Part shown: in pieces, positions 32,992 through 40,588 of the stretch
Layout: each line of letters begins with the position of its first letter
Position numbering within the stretch: the stretch's first letter is position 1
Assembly: GCA_046349595.1 (NCBI GenBank)
Contig: JAXMCA010000002.1
Location: 1,488,001 to 1,552,000 of the forward strand
Origin: JACRLW01 sp046349595
GTDB taxonomy: Bacteria; Planctomycetota; UBA1135; UBA2386
Direction of reading: 5' to 3'
DNA: 64,000 bases
Position numbers and translations under genes: made by a program
The notes under the pieces: model-generated
What the model was told of the DNA's origin: nothing
Seen by the model: only the letters and a program-made list of their open reading frames with translations
Databases searched by the model: none

Positions 32992-34023
32992 TTGGCGGAA
33001 GGGTCGGGCCGCAGAGTCTACGCAAAGGCCATCCGGATCCGACCCTGGCTCCCGGTCGTGCTGCTCGCCGCGTGCGCTGCACCGTCCGAGCGACACCGTT
33101 TCGTCGAGGCCCACATGGGGACCGAGTTCCGCATCGTGGTCGATGCCGACTCCGCGGAACTCGCCGCAGCCGGGGCGCGTGCCGCCTTCGCGCGCATCGC
33201 CGCGCTCGACGCGGAGCTCAGCGACTGGAAGTCCGACAGCGAACTCAGCCGGCTGTCCCGTCAGCCCCAAGGCGTGCCGATGACGCTCGGCGAGGACCTC
33301 TGTTCGGTCCTGACACGAGCCGCCGAGATCCGCGCGGCGACCGACGGCGCGTTCGACGTCACCGTCGGCCCCTTCGTCGTGCTGTGGCGCCGCGCCGTGC
33401 GGGAAGGCGAGTTGCCCACCGAGGCCCGCCTGCGGACCGCGGCGCGTGCCGTGGGAGGAGATGTACTGCAACTGCATGCGCAGGATCGCAGCGCCGTGAT
33501 CACGGTCCCTCACGCGCGTCTCGACCTGGGTGGCATCGCCAAGGGACGAGCTGCGGACGAGGCCCTGCGCGAACTCGCGAAGCTCGGCCTCACGCGCGCG
33601 CTCGTCGACGGCGGCGGCGATCTCGCCGTGGGTGATCCGCCGCGCGATGCCGAGGGCTGGATCGTGGCGCTGCAACCGCTGGAGGAAGGCAAGGAGCCGA
33701 GCGAAGCGGTGTGCGTCGCACGCTGCGGCATCGCCACGTCCGGCGACCTGTTCCAGTTCGTCGAGATCGGCGGCGAGCGCTATGCGCACATCGTCGACCC
33801 TCGCACGGGGCTCGGCGTGCGTGGTCGGCGCACCGCAACCGTGATTGCGCAGGATGGAACGACGGCCGATGCGCTCGCGTCGGCCTGCTGCGTGCTCGAT
33901 CCCGAAGCGGCACTCGCCGCGGTCGCGCGCGTGCCCGGGGCCACGGCGATGGTGCGACGTGCGGGATCGGAAGGGGTGATCACCGTCCACTCCCCGGACT
34001 TCCCCGCGTTGGTCCATCGCTGA
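32992..34023 (+). CDS. apbE: FAD:protein FMN transferase lipoprotein (ApbE)
   Basis: The likely product is a lipoprotein whose signal ends in the lipobox LLAAC. The start is uncertain: the only in-frame usual start before the signal is TTG at 32992, just 4 bp from the divergent SUMF1-like start, giving 343 residues. ApbE motifs follow: MGTEFRIVV, LDAELSDWKSDSELSRLSRQ, TDGAFDVTVGPF, LDLGGIAKGRAADEA, ALVDGGGDLAVGD, ATSGDLFQF, HIVDPRTG and the metal-binding end ATVIAQDGTTADALASA. ApbE attaches FMN covalently to a threonine in exported redox proteins such as NqrC, RnfG or NosR. No acceptor domain was recognised in this window. Its proximity to the multihaem operon suggests a shared respiratory role. 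Confidence 0.88.
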   Translation: MAEGSGRRVYAKAIRIRPWLPVVLLAACAAPSERHRFVEAHMGTEFRIVVDADSAELAAAGARAAFARIAALDAELSDWKSDSELSRLSRQPQGVPMTLGEDLCSVLTRAAEIRAATDGAFDVTVGPFVVLWRRAVREGELPTEARLRTAARAVGGDVLQLHAQDRSAVITVPHARLDLGGIAKGRAADEALRELAKLGLTRALVDGGGDLAVGDPPRDAEGWIVALQPLEEGKEPSEAVCVARCGIATSGDLFQFVEIGGERYAHIVDPRTGLGVRGRRTATVIAQDGTTADALASACCVLDPEAALAAVARVPGATAMVRRAGSEGVITVHSPDFPALVHR

Positions 34024-34130
34024 TCCTGGACCCGCTCGCAGCGTGGAAAGCCCGGGACCGAGCGTGCTACCGTGTTCCGCCGCGCGCGGCTCGAGCGCCC
34101 CGTCCGGTCCGCTGCGCAGACGAGACGATC

Positions 34131-35414
34131 ATGAGCACTCCCCTCGATCCGCGGCCCACGCGCCGCCGCTTCCTCTCCGTCTCCGGGACCGCCGTGGCAG
34201 GTGTGAGCATCGCCGCGAAGGCCGCCGCGATGCCCGTGCACCTCGGCGGCAGCGACGTGATCCGCGTCGGACTGATCGGCTGCGGTGGTCGCGGCACGGG
34301 CGCGGCGCTCAACGCGCTGAAGGCCGATCCGCAGGCGCGGCTCGTCGCGATGGGTGACCTGTTCGCCGACCGGTTGAACGACAGCCTGACCAGCCTGCAG
34401 AACTCGGAGGTCAAGGCACAGGTCACGGTCGATGCCGATCACCGCTTCACCGACTTCTCTGCCTTCGACGGCGTGATCAAGAGCAGCGACGTGGTCCTGC
34501 TGTGCACCTCGCCGCACTACCGCCCGCAGCACCTCCGCGCCGCGATCGAGGCCGGCAAGCACGTGTTCTGCGAGAAGCCGGTCGCGACCGACGCACCGGG
34601 TCTCCGTTCGGTGATGGAGACCTGCAAGCTCGCCCAGCAGAAGCAGCTGAGCCTCGTCTCCGGACTGTGCTACCGCTACCAGAAGGCCAAGCGCGACGTG
34701 ATCCAGCGCGTGCACGAGGGCGCGGTCGGAGACATCGTCGCGCTGCAGTGCACCTACAACACCGGCTTCCTCTGGCACCGCGGCCACAAGCCGGAGTGGA
34801 GTGACATGGAGTACCAGAACCGGAACTGGCTCTACTTCACCTGGCTGTCGGGCGACCACATCGCCGAGCAGAGCATCCACAGCCTCGACAAGATCCTGTG
34901 GGCGATGAAGGACGAGGCGCCGGAGAGGGTCACCGCGAGCGGCGGTCGCTCCACGCGAGTGCAGCCCGAGTTCGGCAACGTCTACGACCACTTCAACACG
35001 GTCTTCGAGTGGAAGAACGGCGTGAAGCTGTTCCACTCCTGCCGTCAGTGGGGCGGCGCCGACGGGGACGTCTCCGACTTCGTGTTCGGGACCAAGGGCA
35101 CCGCGGCGATCCAGACGCATGCGATCACCGGCGAGAACGCGTGGCGTCACCGCGGCGATCCGGGCGACATGTACCAGTTCGAGCACGACGAACTGTTCCG
35201 CTCGATCCGCGAGGGCAAGCCGATCAACAACGGCGACTACATGTGCAAGGCGACCCTGATGTCGATCATGGGGCGCATGTCGGCCTACACCGGCAAGACC
35301 ATCACCTGGGAACAGGCGCTCAACAGCAAGCAGGACCTGTCGCCGGCGGGTTACGCCTGGGGTCCGGCGCCCGAGCCGATCATCGCGATCCCGGGCAAGA
35401 CCGAGTTCCTCTGA
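34131..35414 (+). CDS. Tat-exported Gfo/Idh/MocA family oxidoreductase
   Basis: The ATG at 34131 gives 427 residues. A twin-arginine signal (TRRRFLSVSGTAVAG, about 10-24) shows export in folded, cofactor-loaded form, which is common for planctomycete members. The Rossmann motif is IGCGGRGTGAAL (about 50-61) and the catalytic lysine lies in FCEKPVATDAPG. The C-terminal substrate domain contains WLSGDHIAEQSIHSLDK and FHSCRQWGG. The substrate is unknown; related proteins act on sugar derivatives. It stands alone between ApbE and a hairpin-rich gap. Confidence 0.9.
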   Translation: MSTPLDPRPTRRRFLSVSGTAVAGVSIAAKAAAMPVHLGGSDVIRVGLIGCGGRGTGAALNALKADPQARLVAMGDLFADRLNDSLTSLQNSEVKAQVTVDADHRFTDFSAFDGVIKSSDVVLLCTSPHYRPQHLRAAIEAGKHVFCEKPVATDAPGLRSVMETCKLAQQKQLSLVSGLCYRYQKAKRDVIQRVHEGAVGDIVALQCTYNTGFLWHRGHKPEWSDMEYQNRNWLYFTWLSGDHIAEQSIHSLDKILWAMKDEAPERVTASGGRSTRVQPEFGNVYDHFNTVFEWKNGVKLFHSCRQWGGADGDVSDFVFGTKGTAAIQTHAITGENAWRHRGDPGDMYQFEHDELFRSIREGKPINNGDYMCKATLMSIMGRMSAYTGKTITWEQALNSKQDLSPAGYAWGPAPEPIIAIPGKTEFL

Positions 35415-35426
35415 TCTACGACTCCG

Positions 35427-35455
35427 GAGGATTCGCGCGGCACGCGCGGATCCTC
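35427..35455. terminator. Strong hairpin after the Tat-exported oxidoreductase gene
   Basis: Arms GAGGATTCGCGCG (35427-35439) and CGCGCGGATCCTC (35443-35455) pair over 13 bp with one T-G wobble around a 3-nt loop. It starts 12 nt after the stop codon. There is no T-run, so termination would depend on the stem or on Rho. Confidence 0.6.
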
Positions 35456-35481
35456 GTGAGCAGTAGATGCCAGCAAGGCCG

Positions 35482-35559
35482 ACAGCGCGGCCGAGTGCCT
35501 CGGGGTGCGGTGAGCGAAGCGAGCCGCACCCCTTCGGTTGGGGCAGGAGGCCGCGCTGT
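35482..35559. other. Nested 78-bp palindromic element, possible structured RNA
   Basis: An outer 11-bp perfect stem (ACAGCGCGGCC, 35482-35492, with GGCCGCGCTGT, 35549-35559) encloses a 6-bp stem. That stem is TGCCTC, 35496-35501, with GGGGCA, 35540-35545, including one wobble. It in turn encloses a 9-bp perfect stem: GGGGTGCGG, 35502-35510, with CCGCACCCC, 35524-35532. The apical part is TGAGCGAAGCGAG. No gene covers it. It could be a dispersed intergenic palindrome, a small RNA, or part of a bidirectional terminator region between convergent genes. Confidence 0.55.
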
Positions 35560-35587
35560 GAGCGGTGTAGCGTCTTCGCCGTGAACG

Positions 35588-35631
35588 ACCGCGGCCCGTC
35601 GCCCCGGATCGAGGGGGCGGCGGGCCGCGGT
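35588..35631. terminator. Long G+C hairpin between convergent genes
   Basis: Arms ACCGCGGCCCGTCGCCCC and a matching GGGGGCGGCGGGCCGCGGT pair over about 18 bp with a single mismatch, around the short loop GGATCGA. It lies 49 bp beyond the end of the minus-strand lipoprotein gene and probably terminates that transcript. Confidence 0.6.
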
Positions 35632-35679
35632 GCGTACGACAGGAACCGACCGATCATGTCTCGGTCGCGGCCTCTATCG

Positions 35680-36096
35680 TCAGGCGGGGATGAGTCCCTT
35701 GAGCTTCTCGAGGACCGGGCCGATCGCCTTCGTCACGTCCTGGATGTTCATCAGGCGCGTGATCTGGTCGGTGATGCCCTTGAACGCGGTGGTCAGCTCG
35801 GGGGTGAGCGCGCCCATCGCCTTCTTGGCGAGGTCGCCGATCGCACCCGAGGCCTTCTCGCCTTCGGAGCTCGCGGCCGACTTCAGGCCGGAGACCACCG
35901 AGCTGAACTGCGTGGTCAGGGTTTCGAGCTGCGACTTCGCGGCGTCGGCGGTCTTGCCGTCGGTGATGCCGGTCAGCAGCTTCGTGATCGAGTCGGCCAC
36001 GCCGGCCGGGTTCGCGCCGGCAGCGCCCGCTTCTTTGGTGCAGGAGCCGAGGAGGAAGAAGGCCGTGAGGACGGTGAGGGTGCGCAACATGGACAT
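35680..36096 (-). CDS. Small alpha-helical lipoprotein
   Basis: The ATG at 36096 follows a GGAG site and gives 138 residues. The signal (MSMLRTLTVLTAFFLLGSC) ends in a lipobox with cysteine 19. The mature protein is Ala/Lys/Thr-rich and seems fully helical, with heptad-like stretches (SITKLLTGITDG, KSQLETLTTQFSSVVSGLKSA, DQITRLMNIQDVTKAIGPVLEKLKGLI). I know no family for it. It could be an envelope helix-bundle protein. Its upstream neighbour on the same strand is the SGNH hydrolase, 29 bp away, so the two may be co-transcribed. Confidence 0.8.
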   Translation of the reverse strand: MSMLRTLTVLTAFFLLGSCTKEAGAAGANPAGVADSITKLLTGITDGKTADAAKSQLETLTTQFSSVVSGLKSAASSEGEKASGAIGDLAKKAMGALTPELTTAFKGITDQITRLMNIQDVTKAIGPVLEKLKGLIPA

Positions 36097-36125
36097 GGGG
36101 GGTCTCCTTTTCGGGGACGAGGATG

Positions 36126-37547
36126 CTATCTCGGACCCGTCAGTCGACGCCAAACCACTTCGGCCATGACCCGATATCCCTCGTCGTTGCAGTGACCGTC
36201 GGCGACGAAGAGCTGCGCCGAAGGGTCCTTGGCGAGGCGCGCTTCGATCGCGACCACCGTGCTCAGGAATTCCGCCTCGCCGCGCTCGCTGACATCGACG
36301 AGGAACTCGTCCGGGAAGGACTTGCGGTTCGGGTAGCCGAGCAGCAGGGGGACGGCGCCCTTCGCGCGACACAGGCGGAACGCCTGGAGCAGGTGCTCCC
36401 GGTGGTTCTCGAAGTCGCGGAGGGCGACCGGGCCGATCTCTTCCCAACGGATGTCGACGAGGGCACGCTGCGCTCCGGTCGAAGGTTGGATCCAGATGCC
36501 GTCCGCCTGCTTCCATCCGAGCGAATCGGCGAAGGCCACGGCGACCGCACTCCGCTCGGCGCGCGCGAGGTCGAGGGAGCGGAGCACGGCGTCGAGCTGT
36601 TGCGGATCCTGCGCCGTGCAGGCGTGGAGCTCGCTCGAGAAGCGCGTGCGATCGCCGGTGAGAACGAAGCCGAGGACCGCGGCACGCAACGCGCTCTGCG
36701 GTGCGCTGGTCGCGGCGTGGTGTGCCACGGCGCGCAGCAAAGGGAGATCGGGACCTGTCGCTGCACGCATCGCGTCGACGGTCGGCGTGATCCCGTGGAG
36801 CAGCGTCTCGCGTGCCGACGCTTCTGCAGTGTCGAGTCCGTGTGCGTGGGCTGCAGGTGAGGACGGATCCGCGGCGGAGCGCGCCACGACCGCCTTCTGC
36901 TCGGCCGTGGCGGTGCCTTGATCGTCCGCGCGCCACGAATCCGAGTTCGCGAGCCTCGGCGTGAAGACTCCGGGTCCCGGCTCGTCGCTCGAAGCGAACT
37001 TGCCGGCGAGCCATCGCCACAGACGCAGCGTGCGGAACTCCAGGCGGAAGGAGCTGCCGCCTGCGGCTCCATCGCGATCGAGATCGAGCCGCTCCGGATG
37101 GCTCCATCGATCGTTGAGGCCGACGAGGATGCAGACGAAGTCCGGATGCAGGCGGTCGAGCTGCTCGCCGAGTCGCTCGAGGAGTTGGCGCGAGTTGCGC
37201 CCCGGATAACCCTCGTTGACCACCTGCCAGCGCCCGGGGTCGCTCCGTTCGAGGAGTTCGCCGAGCCGGCCCGGATAGGACGTCTTCTCCGGATCGCTCG
37301 CGCCGAGCCCATAGGTGAAGGAGTCGCCGACGCAGAGCACGAGCTTGCGACCGTCGGCGCGCAGGTTCGACGCGGTCTTCGGCGCCGGCGCCAGCAAGGC
37401 GACTGCGAGCGCGCCGAGCTGCAGCGTGAGCTCCAGCACGATCAGGGTGACGACCACCAGGATCGCCGCGCGTCCCAGCACCCGACGCAGACCGGTCGGC
37501 GCTCGCATCGGGCGCGGGGTCTGTGCGGGCTGTGCGTCACCGTCCAT
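36126..37547 (-). CDS. Membrane-anchored SGNH/GDSL hydrolase
   Basis: The ATG at 37547 gives 473 residues; a GTG at 37571 would add 8. One signal-anchor helix (AAILVVVTLIVLELTLQLGALAV split, about 27-52) places the rest outside the membrane. The SGNH blocks are GDSFTYGLG (nucleophile serine), GYPGRNS, GLNDRW and DGHCNDEGY with the Asp/His pair. A variable middle region of about 200 residues is unlike simple lipases. Such anchored enzymes often add or remove acyl groups on polysaccharides. The specific substrate is unknown. Confidence 0.85.
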   Translation of the reverse strand: MDGDAQPAQTPRPMRAPTGLRRVLGRAAILVVVTLIVLELTLQLGALAVALLAPAPKTASNLRADGRKLVLCVGDSFTYGLGASDPEKTSYPGRLGELLERSDPGRWQVVNEGYPGRNSRQLLERLGEQLDRLHPDFVCILVGLNDRWSHPERLDLDRDGAAGGSSFRLEFRTLRLWRWLAGKFASSDEPGPGVFTPRLANSDSWRADDQGTATAEQKAVVARSAADPSSPAAHAHGLDTAEASARETLLHGITPTVDAMRAATGPDLPLLRAVAHHAATSAPQSALRAAVLGFVLTGDRTRFSSELHACTAQDPQQLDAVLRSLDLARAERSAVAVAFADSLGWKQADGIWIQPSTGAQRALVDIRWEEIGPVALRDFENHREHLLQAFRLCRAKGAVPLLLGYPNRKSFPDEFLVDVSERGEAEFLSTVVAIEARLAKDPSAQLFVADGHCNDEGYRVMAEVVWRRLTGPR

Positions 37548-37656
37548 CGGCGGCGGCGATCTTCGATCCACCCGGGCGCCGGGACAAGCGCGGGAGATGG
37601 GTGGTTCCGCTGCTCTTGCGGGCGCTGCCGTGCTGCTCCTAGTGTGCCGCGCCCCG

Positions 37657-38631
37657 ATGACCGCCGGTCGCAGGCGACTCCTGCCGCACGCTCTCCTCTT
37701 GTCGATGATCCTCGTGTGGGGCGGCAGCTACGTGGCCGTGAAGTCGACGCACGATGAACTCAAGTCGGTCTTCGGTGGGGTTCTCGCGGCGCTCGCACTG
37801 CTGGTCGTGAGGTTCTGGATCGCCGTCGCCTGTCTGCTGCCCTTCCTGTTGATGCGCGGTGGCGCGGGTCGTGCATTGCGCGACTGTGCGCGCGCCGGGT
37901 GCATCACCGGCACCGCGCTCGCGTCGGGCTACCTCCTCCAGACGGTGGGGATGGGGGACACCAGCGCGAGCACCGCGGGTCTGATCGCCGGCCTGATCCC
38001 CTTGCTCGTCGCCCTGGGCGGGTGGTTGTTCTTCGGCGCGCGGCCGGGGCGACCGGCGATGATCGGCTTCGTCCTCGGCTTCGCAGGCATGCTGGTCCTG
38101 GCGTGGCCGCAGGGCGGGGCGAACGACGACGACCGTCTGCGTGGCGTCCTGCTCCAACTCGGTTCGTCGACCACCTACGCGGCACACATCCTGCTCCTGT
38201 CCAAGTTCGGTCGCACGGCGGACCCGCTCGCCTTCTCGACATGGCAGCTCCTGGTCGTCGCGGCGTTCTCGTCGCTCGGCCTGCTCCTCGCGTTGCTGTT
38301 CGGCGAGGCGGGCGACCACTTCGTGCAGACGCTCCTGTCGCACTGCGAACCGAGGATCGTCGAACTGCTCTATCTCGGCGTGCTTGCGACCGCGGTGGGG
38401 ATCGGCGTGCAGTGCGTGGTGCAGCCGAGGATCCCACCGACCCAGGTCGCGCTGCTCTTCGCGACCCAGCCGCTGTTCGCCGCTCTCGCCGGGTGGGCGT
38501 TCCGCGGAGACCACCTCCGCACGCTCCAGTACGGAGGAGGCGCCCTCATCGTGGTGGGCATCGTGGTCGCCGCCTTCGACCGGGCACGCTCGGCGCCAGA
38601 GTCGCGCGATTCCGCCCTGCAGAAAAACTGA
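37657..38631 (+). CDS. EamA/DMT-family permease
   Basis: The ATG at 37657 gives 324 residues with about ten membrane helices in two EamA repeats (about 10-145 and 165-305). Family phrases include WGGSYVAVKS in the first helix, GYLLQTVGMGDTSASTAGLIAGLIPLLVAL, and in the second repeat SSTTYAAHILLLSKFGR and ATQPLFAALAGWAFRGD. It should export or exchange a small metabolite such as an amino acid, nucleotide or sugar. The substrate cannot be told from sequence. No co-directional partner follows closely. Confidence 0.9.
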   Translation: MTAGRRRLLPHALLLSMILVWGGSYVAVKSTHDELKSVFGGVLAALALLVVRFWIAVACLLPFLLMRGGAGRALRDCARAGCITGTALASGYLLQTVGMGDTSASTAGLIAGLIPLLVALGGWLFFGARPGRPAMIGFVLGFAGMLVLAWPQGGANDDDRLRGVLLQLGSSTTYAAHILLLSKFGRTADPLAFSTWQLLVVAAFSSLGLLLALLFGEAGDHFVQTLLSHCEPRIVELLYLGVLATAVGIGVQCVVQPRIPPTQVALLFATQPLFAALAGWAFRGDHLRTLQYGGGALIVVGIVVAAFDRARSAPESRDSALQKN

Positions 38632-38956
38632 TTGCCCGTCTCGAAATCGGAACGCGATCGACCGCTCGCGGCGGGCTTTCCTCGCACCCTCGCGCGCCGC
38701 GGCCGGCAAGAGCCGCGCTTGCAGGGAACATTCGTGCAGGGTTATGTCACTCTCTTGTCGCGGGTGCTCGCCTCTCCCGCGCTCGTCCTGCCCCCGCCCT
38801 GAGCTCGCTCCGGATTCCGGAGACTCCTCGGCTCGTCGCGACGCTCGCCGCAGCGCGTGTGAGGTGATCGGCCCGCCTCCACCTCGGGTGTCGGGTTCGA
38901 TCCCGTCTCCGGTGGTGACCTCTCGTCCTCCCCACTCAACCTCAGAGGAATCCCCA
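38632..38956 (+). promoter_or_regulatory. Intergenic leader with possible promoter for the PKD protein
   Basis: These 325 bp hold no gene that I can support. A weak promoter-like pair TTGCAG (38719-38724) and TTATGT (38742-38747), spaced by 17 bp, would give a leader of about 200 nt before the GTG at 38957. Just before that start, AGAGGA serves as ribosome site. A GGTTCGATCCCG stretch near 38893-38905 resembles a tRNA T-arm, but no tRNA surrounds it. Confidence 0.35.
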
Positions 38957-40507
38957 GTGCGACTCGCTTCTCTCCTCGGCTCCGCCGCCGCCCTCAGCCT
39001 CCTCGCCACGACGGCGATGGCCCAGGGCACCTGCTCCGTCAACCTCTCGACCGCCTACACGAGCAACAACGGTGGCTCGTCCGGTGGTGCGGTGTTCTTC
39101 GATGTCACCGTCGCCTCGACGGTCACCATCACCGGCATCGACGTGAACACCTCCGTCGCGGCCGCCACGCCGATCCACCTCAACGGCCTGTTCACGATTG
39201 CCGGCACCTACGTCGGCAACACGGCCTCGAACGCGGCCTGGACCAACCAGGGCATCGACAACGGTCTGGCGGTCTCCGCGGGCAACAACCTGCCCTCGCA
39301 CATCGATCTCGCCACGCCCTTCACGCTGACCCCGGGCACCTACGGCTTCGCGATCGACGCGTCGGACTTCGGCCACCGCTACACCAACGGCAACGGCAGC
39401 AACCAGTCGTTCAGCGACGGCGTGCTGACCATGAACCTCGGTGCGGCGCAGAACGTCGCCTTCTCGGGCACGCCCTTCACCCCGCGCGTGTTCAACGGCG
39501 CGATCTACTATGGGTCGAACAACGTGCTGACCTGCAACTTCTCGGGCACGCCCACGCTCGGCACCTCGCTGCCGCACATCGTGACCTTCACCGACCAGAG
39601 CTGCACCACGGATCCGTTGATCACGGCCTGGGACTGGGACTTCGACAACGACGGCATCATCGACTCCCACGCGCAGAACCCGGCCTACGCATACACCGCC
39701 GGTGGCTCGTACACCGTGTCGCTGACGGTCCACGACATCACGCACACCCAGGTCACGCGGACCAAGACCGCCTACATCAACATCATCGTCAACGACGAGT
39801 GCACCGGCGCGATCCCGGTCGGCTACGGCGTGGTCAACGGCTCGACCGTGGGCGCGACGACCTCGGCCCAGGCCTGGCCCTGCGCGTCGGGTGGCACGGA
39901 CCTCTGGTACGTCTTCACCTCGCCGGCGACGGCCTCCACCAGCGTCTCGCTGTGCGGCTCGGGCTTCGACACCGCGCTCGAGGTCCTCGACGGCAGCCTC
40001 GGCTGCGGCTCGCTGACCTCGATCGCCTGCAACGACGACTCCTGCAGTCTCCAGTCGGTCATCACCTTCAGCGCGAGCGCTGGCGGCGTCTACTACATCC
40101 GCGTCGGTGGCTTCGCCGCTGCGTCCGGCGCCTTCACGATGGATGTCGAGGCGGTCGGTAGCTTCACGACCGTCGGTGCCGGTTGCGGCACGACTGCGCT
40201 GGCCGCGAGCGGTTCGCCGCGCCTCGGTGGCTCGGTCGGCTACACGCTGACCCCCGGCTCCTTCGCGTCCTTCGTGTGGATCGGCTTCACCCCGTCGGCC
40301 CTGCCGATCTGCCCGGCGTGCACCCTCGGATGCTCGCTGGACTACGTGCAGTCCGGCAGCGTGCTGAACCTGGGCGTGCCGGTCAACACCGCGTTGATCG
40401 GTGGCTCGCTCTTCACGCAGGGTGCGGACCTCGCGGCCACCGGTGGCTGCGTGTTCCCGCTCGCGGTCGAGCTGTCCAACACGATCGTGACCGTGATCGG
40501 TTCGTGA
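38957..40507 (+). CDS. Secreted PKD-domain protein with pre-peptidase-like domain
   Basis: The GTG at 38957 gives 516 residues with a signal peptide (VRLASLLGSAAALSLLATTAMAQ). After a beta-rich N-terminal region of about 195 residues comes a PKD domain (about 200-280) with FTDQSC, WDWDFDNDGIIDS and YTVSLTVHD. Next is a domain resembling bacterial pre-peptidase C-terminal modules (about 285-400, TDLWYVFTSPATAS and GGVYYIRVGGF). The final ~110 residues start GAGCGTT and match the C-terminal module of other secreted proteins here. No catalytic domain is visible. It is probably surface-bound or released. Confidence 0.87.
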   Translation: MRLASLLGSAAALSLLATTAMAQGTCSVNLSTAYTSNNGGSSGGAVFFDVTVASTVTITGIDVNTSVAAATPIHLNGLFTIAGTYVGNTASNAAWTNQGIDNGLAVSAGNNLPSHIDLATPFTLTPGTYGFAIDASDFGHRYTNGNGSNQSFSDGVLTMNLGAAQNVAFSGTPFTPRVFNGAIYYGSNNVLTCNFSGTPTLGTSLPHIVTFTDQSCTTDPLITAWDWDFDNDGIIDSHAQNPAYAYTAGGSYTVSLTVHDITHTQVTRTKTAYINIIVNDECTGAIPVGYGVVNGSTVGATTSAQAWPCASGGTDLWYVFTSPATASTSVSLCGSGFDTALEVLDGSLGCGSLTSIACNDDSCSLQSVITFSASAGGVYYIRVGGFAAASGAFTMDVEAVGSFTTVGAGCGTTALAASGSPRLGGSVGYTLTPGSFASFVWIGFTPSALPICPACTLGCSLDYVQSGSVLNLGVPVNTALIGGSLFTQGADLAATGGCVFPLAVELSNTIVTVIGS

Positions 40508-40531
40508 TCCGGGTCTGACGACCTGAAGCAG

Positions 40532-40564
40532 AAGGGGGCGCCGCGCAGTGCGTGACGCCCCCTT
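40532..40564. terminator. Bidirectional terminator hairpin
   Basis: AAGGGGGCG (40532-40540) pairs perfectly with CGCCCCCTT (40556-40564) around a 15-nt loop, centred between the convergent genes ending at 40507 and 40589. Confidence 0.75.
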
Positions 40565-40588
40565 CGCATGTACGGATCGCGCCGCCGT

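Noticed and set aside
38880..38920. Possible tRNA suggested by GGTTCGATCCCG
   Set aside because: The T-loop would be one base short, the T-stem does not pair over five bases, and no acceptor, D-arm or anticodon arm fits upstream.
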